From Halichondria panicea (taxonomy: Eukaryota; Porifera; Demospongiae; Suberitida; Halichondriidae): DNA of 64,000 bases. The notes under the pieces are model-generated. The model was not told the origin of the DNA and did not search any database. It worked only from the letters and a program-made list of their open reading frames with translations. The stretch spans positions 4,113,442 to 4,177,441 of the forward strand of contig NC_087392.1 of the NCBI RefSeq assembly GCF_963675165.1. Direction: 5' to 3'. This document shows positions 44,101 through 56,100 of this stretch, piece by piece. The translations under genes and the position numbers were made by a program. How positions within the stretch are numbered: position 1 is the first letter of the stretch; every line of letters begins with the position of its first letter.

Positions 44101-45011
44101 ATGGTGTGTGCATGTGAGCTTACAGGATGTGAGACAGAGTGATTGAAAGAAACGAACTGGTCTTCACCATAGCAACGCCACGATCGCTGGTTCACAAAGT
44201 CTCTGTTCTTGAGTGGAGCCGGCCATTTCACTGCATCAAAGGAGATAAGTGTGTCACGTTACCTTTGAACTATTATGTTATGTGGGAAACTGTCAAAGTT
44301 CAATGATTTCCTCAGAATTGGAACTAACAAGCACAATGTTCTATTGCTTCTATGGAAACCTACTCGAGTAATATCCGATATCATTGCAGTCATCTAGTTT
44401 GCAGACATCTGCGTCGTTTATGACACTATCGTCCCAGGATCTACGGAACTGACTGTCCATAATCACGTCGAAAGCTGTGGATGCCTTTACACCTTTGAAC
44501 ACACCACAGACCTGAAAAGTAAATTATTGGGCAGCAGTGAACTTTAAGAATAAAAGGGAGCATATAAAACAAGACAAATCGATATTTCAACTCGATATTT
44601 GCTGCTGAGGCAGTGAACTGCCCACTCTTCACTCACACATTAAGGTCTTAACAAGCATGCCCTCTTCCCAGCGTCTAACGCACACACACACATACACATG
44701 CAGACACGACACGCCCCTCTAGCTCTATGAATTACCAATATAATTATAAACTAGTTATTTACTTTCGCCATTTTGACCATGGAGTTGTCGCACTCTCTCT
44801 GGTATATAGTGAACCCGTTTTTCTCCACTTTCCTGATCCATCCGTCGTTACTGTCCGCTATGTGCATAAAATGTTCACAGTCTTTCTCAGTGGCCACTCG
44901 AATCTCGCCCAGTTTGAAGAAATTGTTCTGCTCTGAATCTTTCTTTTCCTGTTGCCTTCCGTTATGACGAGGACTACTAGAAGGACTCTTACCAGCCATA
45001 GTTGATAGCAA
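41193..45011 (-). CDS. START-domain lipid-transfer protein, STARD10-like
   Basis: Six exons in consistent phase: 45011-44763, 44511-44364, 44230-44124, 43644-43530, 41644-41592, 41363-41193; about 280 aa. The start may be 45011 or the in-frame ATG at 44999. The START domain fills most of the protein: FDVIMDSQFRRSWDDSVIND, DIGYYSMKWPAPLKNRDF, RALSYLTGFVV, CNITYVTQSDPKGSIPKW and INFALNKLAPAVF. The order matches STARD10, a cytosolic carrier of phosphatidylcholine and phosphatidylethanolamine; the PLKNRD and QSDPKG blocks are its hallmarks. The last exon contains a strong internal donor (TTAGTGAGTG), so an alternative C-terminus is possible. A 539-bp transposon lies in its 1.9-kb intron. Assignment to STARD10 rather than another PCTP-group member is likely, not certain. 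Confidence 0.88.
42401..42939. mobile_element. Fold-back hAT-like element, 539 bp, in STARD10-like intron
   Basis: Ends CTAGCCTCGAGACCAGGCC and GGCCTGGATTCCAGGCTA are inverted. CCCCCTTA flanks both sides (42393-42400 and 42940-42947), an 8-bp target duplication. Inner arms also pair: AAGGCTTGCACACTAGTCTG (about 42660) with CAGACTAGTGTGCAAGCCTT (about 42761). Same family as 11695-12464, 23264-23299 and 63623-63669. Confidence 0.88.
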
Positions 45012-45303
45012 GCGATGCTCCTAGATCCTACTGCACTGTACGTAGCTGTACTATACTAGTATCTATCACCACTTCTCTTTTGTTTATATATACAACACGT
45101 GCTTCGAGGTTAAAATAATCATTGAATGGAATGCATAAATAAACCACAAGAATGCCAAATTGCAATTCACACAGGAACAAAAGAAGTGCTGGGATAAAAT
45201 AGGTGTGCTGATCCATTGAAATAGTGTCTCTGGCTCTAAAAAAAGTAATTATTTGTGAGGGAACATACAAAAATAGTGAAGCAAAAGTCTGGTGTCAATT
45301 CAG

Positions 45304-48300
45304 TTAGCAGGGCAATGTTTCAGGGGCCTTGAGAGATGAGATCGTGTGGTACCTGCAAGAGACGGCAACACATTAGTCCATGATTATAATTAATAGGAGA
45401 GCATAGGCTAATTACAAACTCTCAAATCCTATAATTATGAACATCAGAATAATTATGTTGGTGCAAGCAATGTTTAATGTGTACAAGCACGATCGAGCTC
45501 CTGATACAAGTCATCTGATTCTGTGTACACACGAGATCAAGACATGGAACCTAAGGAAAAGAGGTTCAAACAAGGAGACAACTCACTTGTCAGTGTTGTA
45601 CTTGAGTTGAATGGCCTGCTGGGGGTGGGCAGGGGCCATGGCAAAGGTTCGATGGAGGTCCTGCACACAGTTGCTGACGTCAGACACACTGTAGCCAGAG
45701 TAGTGCTGGAGAGACCGCGTCTGTGGAGACAGGCATTAAGTGATTTAGTATTGCACACGCAGTGCAGTTAGACTTGTCTGTTGTGGTCAATCTACATAAA
45801 TATACGTAGGTTAGCCATTAAAATTAAAGGTGGGTTAAACGGTCCCAAAGCATTGCATGTTTTACAACTGTGTTAGCAGGCCACTTATTACAGCTACTGT
45901 TGGTCTGCCCAAAAGGTACCGCTTGAGACAAGTTTCACTGTACTGTCAAACCGAAAAGTTACAAAGCTGTACATTTTACACACATGTATTTCGTAGCATA
46001 ATTGCACAGCATGCCTCTGCACTATGGTGAAATAGTTATCACAATGCTACAGCCATACGTACAGTTTTACAATACTGCACTGACTTGCACTAGGCACTGA
46101 TTCAGTGAATACATGTGTACATAATCAAGGCACATGTAGTAATACACAGTTACTAGCGCGAAAACAGGTGAAATTCGAAACCCAACAATGAAGATTCAAG
46201 AGTAACACGAATTGAAACCATGTACGTACATTGTAGCCAGAATACACAACACACAATACAGGAAGTTCTTCAAGAAGAACTCAAAGGCTAATCATAATAT
46301 TTAACATTATAGCGCTACACAAAGTGGCCCCAGCCAATCCATACATTGTCAGTGATTGACTCACCCATGCCTGCTGCTGTAGAGTGTGTCTAGCGAGACA
46401 GAGAGAGGAGGCGGCGATCACTGAGGGGGTGTATTTGAGATAGGGGTCTCCATTCAACAGGGCCAGCTCACACAGGTACTGTAGGTATGTGAATGTGAAG
46501 TGACGCACGGCTGTGTGCTAATTGTTGTACATTAGGGTTGTTGCATAATGCTGCTTTGATGAAAGCCAAGGTCTACATGTATGTCCTGTATACGTAATGG
46601 CCAGGCGCCCAGGTTCAAATGAACAGTTTGTGTACAAAACAAGCTGACAATTTTTGTGTAATGACCACAGCTTTGTTCTTGAGAACAGTGTCTGTACCAT
46701 TAAAGAGCTACTGTATAATTATGATGATGGGCCTCACCATGGCTAGTGATGAACACTGCTGCTTGGCTTTACTGGGGCTACTCCCCACCAGACCAGTGAG
46801 ACCAGAGTGATCCTGCTCAACCTCTGAGACCCTGAGGTAGCGCTGCAGGAAGGTATGGGCAGTGGGGGACAGCAGGTTGAAGTCCAGGGCCTTCAAAACG
46901 ATAGCTTCCATTCGCGCTATCTGTAGGAGTGTGGGTGATTTTTATTCATATGCACAGTAGATGTACCAAACGCTCATTGTTTTCCCAACATTAATATGCA
47001 GGTAGAGGGGAAGTGCAAGAGGATTGTGTGTACACAGAGTATGGTCAGCACTGTATGCGGGTATAAACTTTCGCGGAATGACTGTTAGAAAGGTTTTCGC
47101 GGAAGAGCAGCCTTTTTGCTATTAAACTCATGGGTATAAATGTTCTTAGACTCTAGTTGATAAGATGCACATGGGAAGTACATGGAAAAGTGCCTCAGAG
47201 CAGGTACATGTATACTATGGGACTTAGTATACCTGCAACTTACTTAGTATACCGTATTACTAGAATGTTTTGCGAGCATCAAAAATTTGCAAACTTTGCG
47301 ATGGTTGATCAATTCGCAAAACCTAAATTATTACTAGTAAATACACACAATCCTTGCCAGAACGCAATATTTAGATCGAAAATGGTCAAATTTTCTGCTG
47401 ATTTGGCTCATTTGCAAAGGTTTTTCACCTGCAAAATATTCTAGTAATACGGTACCTAGTATTCCGTTGTCAGGTAATTGTATTGTAGCCAAGCAGTTTG
47501 CGCATGCGCACTAGTATCTAAATGAGTTAGACACTGTTTTGTCGATGTCCATGTGATTTAGAAGTCCTCAGCCACTTGTAGTACCCTCGCTACGTTCGGG
47601 ATACTAAATCAGTGCCTTTGGGCTTCTAAATCCCATAGACACCTCCAAAACAGTGTCTAACTATTATTTAGTCATATCGGTCATTCGCAGAAATAGCACT
47701 CGCGAAAATATGTCACCTTCGATATTGTGGCTCTAAAGACTCGCTTATCAGCCACTTGTAGTATCCTCACTACGCTCGGGATACTAAATCAGTGCCTTTG
47801 GGCTTATCCCATAGACACCTCCAAAACAGTGTCTAACTATTATGTGGTACATGCTTATCAGCAAAAACCGTGAATATTAACCTCCTCGAAATATACCCGC
47901 TATATGGCACATGCACATGTAAGTACATGTATGTACATACAGTGCATCCATACAAGCTGTAATGCATTGTAGACATACCTGTATCTTTGTGTAGGTGTCG
48001 TCCGTGATATAGACAAAGTCGCCAACTTCTGGCGGGTAGATTTCCTCAAACTTGGCAGCCAGGAACATACTGGATGCTCCCACCAGCTGCAGCTTGGAGC
48101 GAAGTACAGACATCGCAGAGAGAAACCTGCAGGTAATAAAACCAAGTAGTTACATGTAGCAGCATCTACAGTTCGTCACAACAACAGACAATCCAAACAA
48201 AAACTATAACCCGTGGCCGCCCACACGCCTCGGGTTAATAATTATAGTGGCTACTAATTGATATTCTGTTGGTAGTAAAAACAAGCAGCTTAAATGTATA

Positions 48301-49770
48301 GCTGAGAAGAGGATCATCTCACCTGTCCACAATGGACACTCCCAGATAGAGGGTCTGTTGATCCAGCTTGAACTCATCACACACCTCCACCAGCCAGTCC
48401 ACTAGAATACACCGCATACCTTGTGAGATATCAGGCTGCCTGGCAATGTAGTTAGCCTTGGGTTTAAACCGAACCTACGGAAAATGAGATACTGGTATAC
48501 AGTCTTGACGAAGACAGTACTACATACATGTAGATGTATTCATGCAGAGGGCATAGTCGGGGTGATGAATAAAGGCAAGATGTCTGGATTGCATAAAAAT
48601 GTACATGCATATACAGTGCTTACATAACTGGACACACATACTGTACTACACTGCACTACTACATTTACTGCACACAACGTGAGGTCTTGACTCACACATG
48701 TACACTGTGCACCCGGTTGGATTTTTTAATGTCCTGTCAAAACCTTCTGGGTGGTACAGTAGATGCAGTTCTCACTATAGAAACTAATAGTACTAATAGG
48801 CTCTTTTCATACATACATGTACTTTACACATAGGCTAGGTATGACAAGGATAATAATTATTGGCAAAGTTTCAAATGTCATGTGTTGGTACATGTAAATT
48901 CAATGACCCACCCACCTCAGCTTCTCTGAGATATATGAAAATGTCCTTCGCATACTCTCTTGTAGCAGAGCAGTCGCCCATTAAATCCACATCCACCACT
49001 TCCTCACGAGGGCCACACCCACTAGGAGAGAGCATCATCGGAGAGCCAAACGAACCTCCTACAAATGATTATTAGTGTGCAATACTACAGACAGTACATG
49101 TGTTTGGCCGTGCTCTAAGATCTAAGCAAAGGAATCACATTTGTACCTGGAGATCCGAATGAGAGCAGGCTGTTGGACAGAAAGGAGGTGTTAGACACAT
49201 CGGTACTGATCTTCCTACCCCCATGGCCACTCAGTAGACCACTGGAGATTGATGGTAGAAGGCCTTCAAAGTTTGTGGGTACTGTGCACTGTGTGTGTTT
49301 GGGGGGGGGGGGGGGGAGGGGAGGATTGTGGTAGTACATGTAGATATTAAGAAGTGTTACAACACCATTGAAACGTGTTAATTTAACATTAGCATTAGTC
49401 CATTGGCACACCTTAGCACATATTTGCATAATAGTAATTATCATTCCTTGACACATACATGTATTTCATCTGAAAATAGAGCCAATAGAGCAATTTATAA
49501 TAGAGTGTAACCCACCTGAACATTTGCTTGTAGTGTGGTCTTGTGGGTCAACAGCTCCCCCAGGTTGTTTCCATATCCACTGCTCTGGGTATGTGTGTTT
49601 GATATTGAGCCAAGAGCTCTTCTCTTGTTTTCTGTACCGATGGCTCCAAACTGCTTTGCTTCAGCAGGTCCTCTTGAGTGCTTCCCAATACTCAGAGTCT
49701 TGTCTTCTCCATTGCCTGACTGGTTTTCTTGCCCTATGATCGTTTCCCGATAAACTACAAGATGAGCCAT
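45304..49770 (-). CDS. CCNA: Cyclin A
   Basis: Nine exons in consistent phase: 49770-49516, 49288-49147, 49058-48916, 48474-48323, 48126-47979, 46920-46738, 46478-46365, 45720-45587, 45352-45304; 439 aa. A destruction box RRALGSISN (residues 50-58) marks it for APC/C degradation. Cyclin fold 1 starts [20 protein letters not shown], with the MRxIL substrate-docking patch, and contains [20 protein letters not shown] and [17 protein letters not shown]. Fold 2 contains [20 protein letters not shown]. The C-terminus [20 protein letters not shown] resembles A-type rather than B-type cyclins. It activates CDK1/2 in S and G2. Introns carry MITEs. The gene is divergent from PDZD8 across 330 bp. Confidence 0.95.
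47250..47454. mobile_element. TACCGTATTACTAGAAT MITE, copy 2 (cyclin A intron)
   Basis: TACCGTATTACTAGAATGTT at the left and AATATTCTAGTAATACGGTA at the right are inverted. The body is nearly the same as 53401-53602 but in the opposite orientation. Confidence 0.85.
47528..47839. mobile_element. TAGACACTG hairpin MITE and partial tandem copy (cyclin A intron)
   Basis: TTAGACACTGTTTTG opens and AAAACAGTGTCTAA closes a first unit at 47528-47660. A second partial unit, 47745-47839, repeats CAGCCACTTGTAGTA to AACAGTGTCTAACTATT. Related to 38140-38270. Confidence 0.7.
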
Positions 49771-50100
49771 AGTTTTGATGTGGTGGTTTTTGTTCTTGTT
49801 TTGTGGTTTTTAAAAAGGATCTTTCAGTTCTATTATTCACATAGCAACGTATCTTTAGCAAAGGATGGCATTTCTTGGTTTGCAGGCTAGCCTGAAGCAA
49901 ATTAACTAACTAGCTTGCTAAAACAACCTTTCGAAATTCAAACTCTGATTTGCCGCGGGGATCCGGGAGGAGCATTTAACCTTTAACCTTTTGCTGGGGT
50001 GAAAGGTGAATAAAAGTGCACTTTTTATGGAATTTCTGAGCTAAAAGTACATGAAGTAGGCAAGCAAGCGCATTGCTAAGCTAGCTAGAATGTTCTCATA
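49771..50100. promoter_or_regulatory. Shared divergent promoter of cyclin A and PDZD8
   Basis: Only 330 bp separate the two start codons. TTTGCCGC at 49949-49956 fits the E2F consensus TTTSSCGC. On the cyclin A strand it is followed by TTTGAA (complement of 49937-49942), the CHR element found in cell-cycle gene promoters. The order resembles the E2F/CDE plus CHR arrangement of animal cyclin A promoters, though the spacing here is wider. No TATA box stands out. Function is inferred. Confidence 0.6.
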
Positions 50101-53100
50101 ATGCTGGAACTCATCGTTGCATTCCTGTTTGGAGTTGCAGTGACTGTCTGCCTTTTTTTCATTGGGATTTTTAGTTGGCTGAATGCTCAACCTGCAGTTA
50201 GATGTAGCCCCATCACCAAAGGCTTTGAGCCATTCATCAAACCCCAACTTCCACAGGTCTTTGCAGTAATAAACTAGCCAATGTGTTTTGTAAACTGACT
50301 TTAATATTAATATCTGTGCTACACACACGTTACAAATTGCATGCATGCAGACTGTACATGTATTTCCCGACTGATTGTGTTCTAGTGTATAATTGCATGT
50401 CCTCTTGATAGGATACTTGATTATGTATAGTGAAAGTGAATGTCAATTTCGGCCACTCTATTAAGGCAGGTCACTTTGTATAATACAGCCAGGTTAATGA
50501 GCCCCCTAAGTCTCCACAACATGTATTTCAAACTATAGCAGGCCACCTTTTTGTGACAGCTCTTGTTGATCTGTCCATTCCAGACAGGTTGCACTTTATC
50601 TCCGCCAGTATTTACCTTGTGCGTAACTACCCACTGCCATAATTGTCAGTTTTCAACGCCAACAGCATCTTGAGGAAGTGTTCTTGAGCTTGAATGGGCC
50701 CGAGGGTACAGAAGTGAACAACCCAGAAACATGTCGCTGGTTTAACCTGATTAGTGACTTTCTCTTCCGTGAGCTCAGAGATTCAACTTTCGTGAAAAGG
50801 TGGATATAGTAAACTGTGCTTATTATGCTCCCAGAACACAGAGAGCTAAATGTATGTAGACCATTAAATTGTACAATTCCTGCTACGTATTATGAGATGG
50901 AATATTATCTTTGTGCAGAGTCTTGATGAAAATGATCAACAAAGAATTTGAAGAGCTCCTAATGACAAAGACAGAAGGAAGAATGGTTGAGCAACTAACT
51001 GTAAGTACACGTATGTATTAACTATTATATTACGTGTTGTACCACACTCCTATTATGGTTTAAATCACCTAGTACATGTACAATGTACACTGCTAACTAA
51101 GTAAACAGTGTGGTTTGACAAGTCACTATACATTATGCCTTTGTGAGTGTCAGCTGTCAGGGTGGCCGAGTGGTCTAAGGCGCCAGACTCAAGAGTACAA
51201 TCTTGCCTGTAGTTCAGGTTGAGGCTTCTGGTCCACGTATGTGGGCGTGGGTTCGAATCCCACTTCTGACACATTTACTTTTTTTTGTTGACTATCAAAT
51301 GTCAGTTGTCAGGGGGTATAATTATTTTTTTTGCTGATTAAGCACAATCATAATACCACCAACATTTATACCCACGAATTTAATATTGGGCATGCATGCT
51401 CCGCAAAAACATTTCGAGGCGAAAGTTTATTCCCTTGAAATATACCTGCTATTATGGTACACCTTGTCTGTCGTTCAGGTTGAAGCGGCTTCTGGTCCAC
51501 GTGTGTGGGCGTATGTTCGAATCCCATCTATGACAGTTCAAATTTTGGTGTGTGGTAACTGGCCTTCCTTGCACAGTAAATTGCTGATGTCAGCTGTCAG
51601 GGTGGCCGAGCGGTGTAAGGCGCCAGACTCAAAAGTGCATCTTGCGTGTAGTTTAGGTTGAGGCTTCTGGCCCATGTTTTTTTTGTGTGCTAACCTACCT
51701 TGCACCTTTTGCTCTATCAAGTGTCAGCTGTCAGGGTGGCCGAGCGGTCTAAGGCGCCAGACTCAAGAGTACAATCTTGCCTGTAGTTCAGGTTGAGGCT
51801 TCTGGTCCACGCATGTGGGCGTGGGTTCGAATCCCACCTCAAAACAGATTAACTTTTTTTGTGTGTCCTTGTTGTTCCTTGCACAACAAATTGCTGAAAC
51901 TTTTGCTCTATCAAATGTCAGCTGTCAGGGTGGCCGAGCGGTCTAAGGCGCCAGACTCAAGAGTACAATCTTGCCTGTAGTTCAGGTTGAGGCTTCTGGT
52001 CCACGTATGTGGGCGTGGGTTCGAATCCCACCTCTGACAGATTGTCTGTGCTTGTTCCTTGCACAACAAATTGCTGAAACTTTTGCTCTATCAAATGTCA
52101 GCTGTCAGGGTGGCCGAGCGGTCTAAGGCGCCAGACTCAAGAGTACATCTTGCCTGTAGTTCAGGTTGAGGCTTCTGGTCCACATATGTGGGCGTGGGTT
52201 CGAATCCCACCTCTGACAGATTAACTTTTTGTGTGTGTACTTGTTCCTTGCACAACGGATTGCTGAAACTTTTGCTCTATCAAGTGTCAGTTGTCAGGGT
52301 GGCCGAGCGGTCTAAGGCGCCAGACTCAAGAGTACATCTTGCCTGTAGTTCATCAGGTTGAGGCTTCTGGTCCACGTATGTGGGCGTGGGTTCGAATCCC
52401 ACCTCTGACAGATTTTTTTCCTGTACATGCTGTGTGCGGAAACGTTTACAGAATGACTAATTCTGTATGTTTTATTCACTATTCTTTTGCCTTTCCCTTT
52501 AGTTAAGGGACTACTTCCTGGGTACCTCCATGCCTGTTATCAAGGATGTTACCGTAGTGAGGATAGACTGCTCTCCTGACGACAGCAACGAGCCACAAGT
52601 CAGTTATAGTAATGGCTGCATTAGAGAGTGCTTGAACAGTGCATGTAGACATGTTCTAGTAGTTACATGTAATTGTGCGTACATGACACACAATATAGTC
52701 TGAATATACAAGCGAACTGACTGCATAGTGACAAATTCTTTGCCTCTAGCTGATTGAAATTTCCATGAAGATTGACTATAGAGGAGGTGCAGAGATGAAG
52801 ATAGATGCTGACTTAGTGAGTTGCATCAATTGGTCACCAGGTTAATACCCACCTGACTAAAACATACACCTGTACATGACTGTACTTAAGCTTTAGCCTG
52901 CACACACACACACACCCCTGCTGGCTGAATTGGCTGAATTGACCGTGACAGACAGAATCACAATTGTCACACTTTGCAGGTATTCAACAAGTCAGCATAC
53001 GTGGCTGTGACGGTGCTGAAGATAAGGGGGGATGCCAGAATACAGTTCACCAGGACACCCTCCACCCACTGGTCATTCTCCTTCTATGAGGTACACCTAC

Positions 53101-56100
53101 ATCATTCAAAATCCACTCTTTTTTTAGTGACATAAATTACTTAAATAATATTATGATGGGAGAGTTTAGTAATAATGTGGCGGTACAGAATCCTTCGAAT
53201 GTACTCATTTCACCCGATGCAGGAACCTGAGCTGGAATTGAGGGTGGAGTCTCAGTTTGAGGGGCTGTCATTCCCAAGACTAAGTTCACTCATTGAATCT
53301 CAAGTGAGGTTTTTTTTATCTGTGCCAACATAATTATTTTAGACTAAGGCATTGCTCATGCGTAACTGAATACTGAATGAGAATACTGAATGACTGATCA
53401 TACCGTATTACATTTTGCGGGTGAAAAACCTTTGCGAATGAGCCAAATCAGCAGAAAATTTGACCCTGCGTTCTGGCAAGGATCGTGTGTATATATTTAC
53501 TACTAATAATTTAGGTTTTGCGGATTTTATTTTTGCGAATTGATCAACTGTCGCAAAGTTCGCAAATATTTGATGCTCGCAAAATATTCTAGTAATACGG
53601 TATATACAATTAATTCTCACTTACAGTTGCGGAGGTTTATAAGGAAGAAGTACACTCTACCTGGCTGCAAGATAAGGTGAGCCCCGTGGCTGCATACATG
53701 CAGACACAGTATAGGTTGTTGACGTATGCCCTACTACTGTACATGTAGGCACAAGCCATTCTTCAGGATGCCAAGTCCGCAAGATCAGCTATTAGAGGTG
53801 AGTGCATAATGGAGTATAGGTTACCGTTAGGCTAATGAAAGCACCGTGGGTACTGATGCCTCGGTGAATGCGCCAAAGCTTTATGCTAAATGAGAAACAG
53901 TGTGGCTTTGCAGCTCTTTTCTCACTCTCGCAGCTACCAATAGTTAGCGTTCTAGTGCAGAGCTAACTTAGCTAAGTTGTATCAACAGATTTTGCTACGC
54001 AAGAGTCTGAAGAGTCTTCAAAGTAAGCAAAACTAGCCATAACTCGAGAACGAAGCATTATTTTGTAATTACACAAATTGCAATCCAAAAAAACGTGACT
54101 AGAAGCCTATAGAAACTCTTCATTTATCACTGAGCAGCTGTAGCAGTCTACACACACATACACACACACTACTTGTATACCTCACTGTGCAACCGAGGCA
54201 TAATTATCTTCAGCCACATCAACAGTGATCCACAGTAAATCTGAGTGGTAATTGGCATATATAATTTTGTGCATGCAATGTAAACCGATTGTTTTGTGAA
54301 GTTTTGCCATAACATGATACCTGCACCCCCCCCCCCCCCCCCCCTGTGTGTCAGGTGTATGTTAAGGACAGCCGACTAACGCTGGGAGAGCTACAGGTGG
54401 AGGTGACCGACTGCTCCAGACTGACACTAGCCGAGGCTGCTACCAGGACCTACTGCACTCTGACCTTGGGTGGGTACCATTAGCTACTGCACTCTGACTC
54501 TGACCATTAGCTATGCAATCTGACCCTGGGTGGGTACCATTAGCTACTGCACTCTGACCCTGGGTAGACTCTGTCCATGAGTAGGTACTGTATGAAAGAA
54601 CGTAGTGGCTCTCGTTGTTATGGTTATGCTTACATGTATGATCTTTTGGTGCAAATCCTCTCAAGTAAAGTACATGTACACTGTGCACATACGTACCATA
54701 AATGTTACTACACAAGTAATATTATGTGTAGATAGTTAAGAGATCCTACATTGTACTTGCAGTGTAGGTGGCATACTGAAGTGTTATGTGACCAGTGTAT
54801 TTGTGTTTCTAAGCACTTAAAATTAGATTTATCATCCAGACTCCACCCCCTACAAGCCCCGAGTGAACCTTTGGCGTACCCACTGGCCTACTCTGGAACT
54901 GACAGTGACTAAAGATCGAGAACAGAAGATCGGGGTGCATTATAAACAGGTGCACACAACTGTCAATGTCATGTGATTGCTGTTATTTATGTAGTGTATG
55001 TATTTGCCTGCTTAGGCGATACCTACGTAAAATCACCTATTAACAAGCCACTACATGTTACAGTTGCTTGCCTCGTTGAGAGCTACAGAATGGTAGCTAC
55101 AGGGTTAGGGTTAGGGTTCATATATGCACAGACGATGATATACAGGACTGCTATGGGTGCATTACATGTGTGTATTGTACGTACGCTTCTTGTGCTTCAC
55201 GAGCTCTTGTGTGTATAGGTGACCCCTGAGGGCGAACGCTCCCACCTGGTAGTGGTGGACTATGTCTTATCCAACTCGGCAGCTGGTATTCTGATTGTGA
55301 GTGATTCTATTTGATTGGTTATACTGTCAGGAGCTCATGTAATAATCTACTCCTGTACTGTGCATGAACTGTTGTGTGATACTGGTGTTGTCACAGCCAG
55401 TTGAGTCCATAGCTACTTTTGTCCGCTACGAATTGGCCTGAGGCAATAGAGTATACTGTAAGATGAGGCGGAAAACCTACTTGTCCATTCGTGTCGGGAC
55501 AGATTTACCTGTTACATGCACGTACTACAGTGTACTTATGCAAAGAATGATCATGTTTGCCATAAATACTGCAATTTGATTGGCTAAAGGAAGTGTTCTA
55601 TCCAACTTAGAAAATCATGTACTTATTTATGTACTTCACTTAGAAAATCATGTAGCAAAGATTAGATAAGAACATTCAAATCTGATTGGCTAAATACTCA
55701 TGGTTGCTATGATCTAAAATGCTTAGACATGTACATGTATGCACACCATGAAATAGAGCACTACAGATTCTCCTGTTTTCTGTGTGCAGGGTGATGTTCT
55801 GACGAGGGTCAACAAGGTGAGGGTGTCCTCCGTGAAGCAGATGGACAGACTCATCAGCAAATCACGAGGAAACACGTGTGTTGAGGAAATATCCAATTAT
55901 ACATGTTCCTCACATTGGAAATAATTATAACAGCAGTTGTTCTCACGTTGTCACTTGTTGTGATTAATAGTTCCCTAAAAGATGTTAATAGTATGTAAAC
56001 AAAACAATATTTCTCTGTGCATGCATCCATCAAATATTACTGTCAATGTTCCACGTACACTTACTTCACTCACATTCAGGGTACTGATCTCCCTCCAACG

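Noticed and set aside
45537..45758. 73-aa minus-strand frame [11 protein letters not shown]
   Set aside because: Overlaps cyclin A exon 8 in another frame; the splice-consistent cyclin frame is the real one.
51156..52410. CRISPR-like or satellite repeat array
   Set aside because: The repeated unit folds as a tRNA-Leu with correct anticodon, intron and T-loop; the setting is a eukaryotic intron.
55101..55119. Interstitial telomere
   Set aside because: Only about three TTAGGG units; too short to be meaningful.
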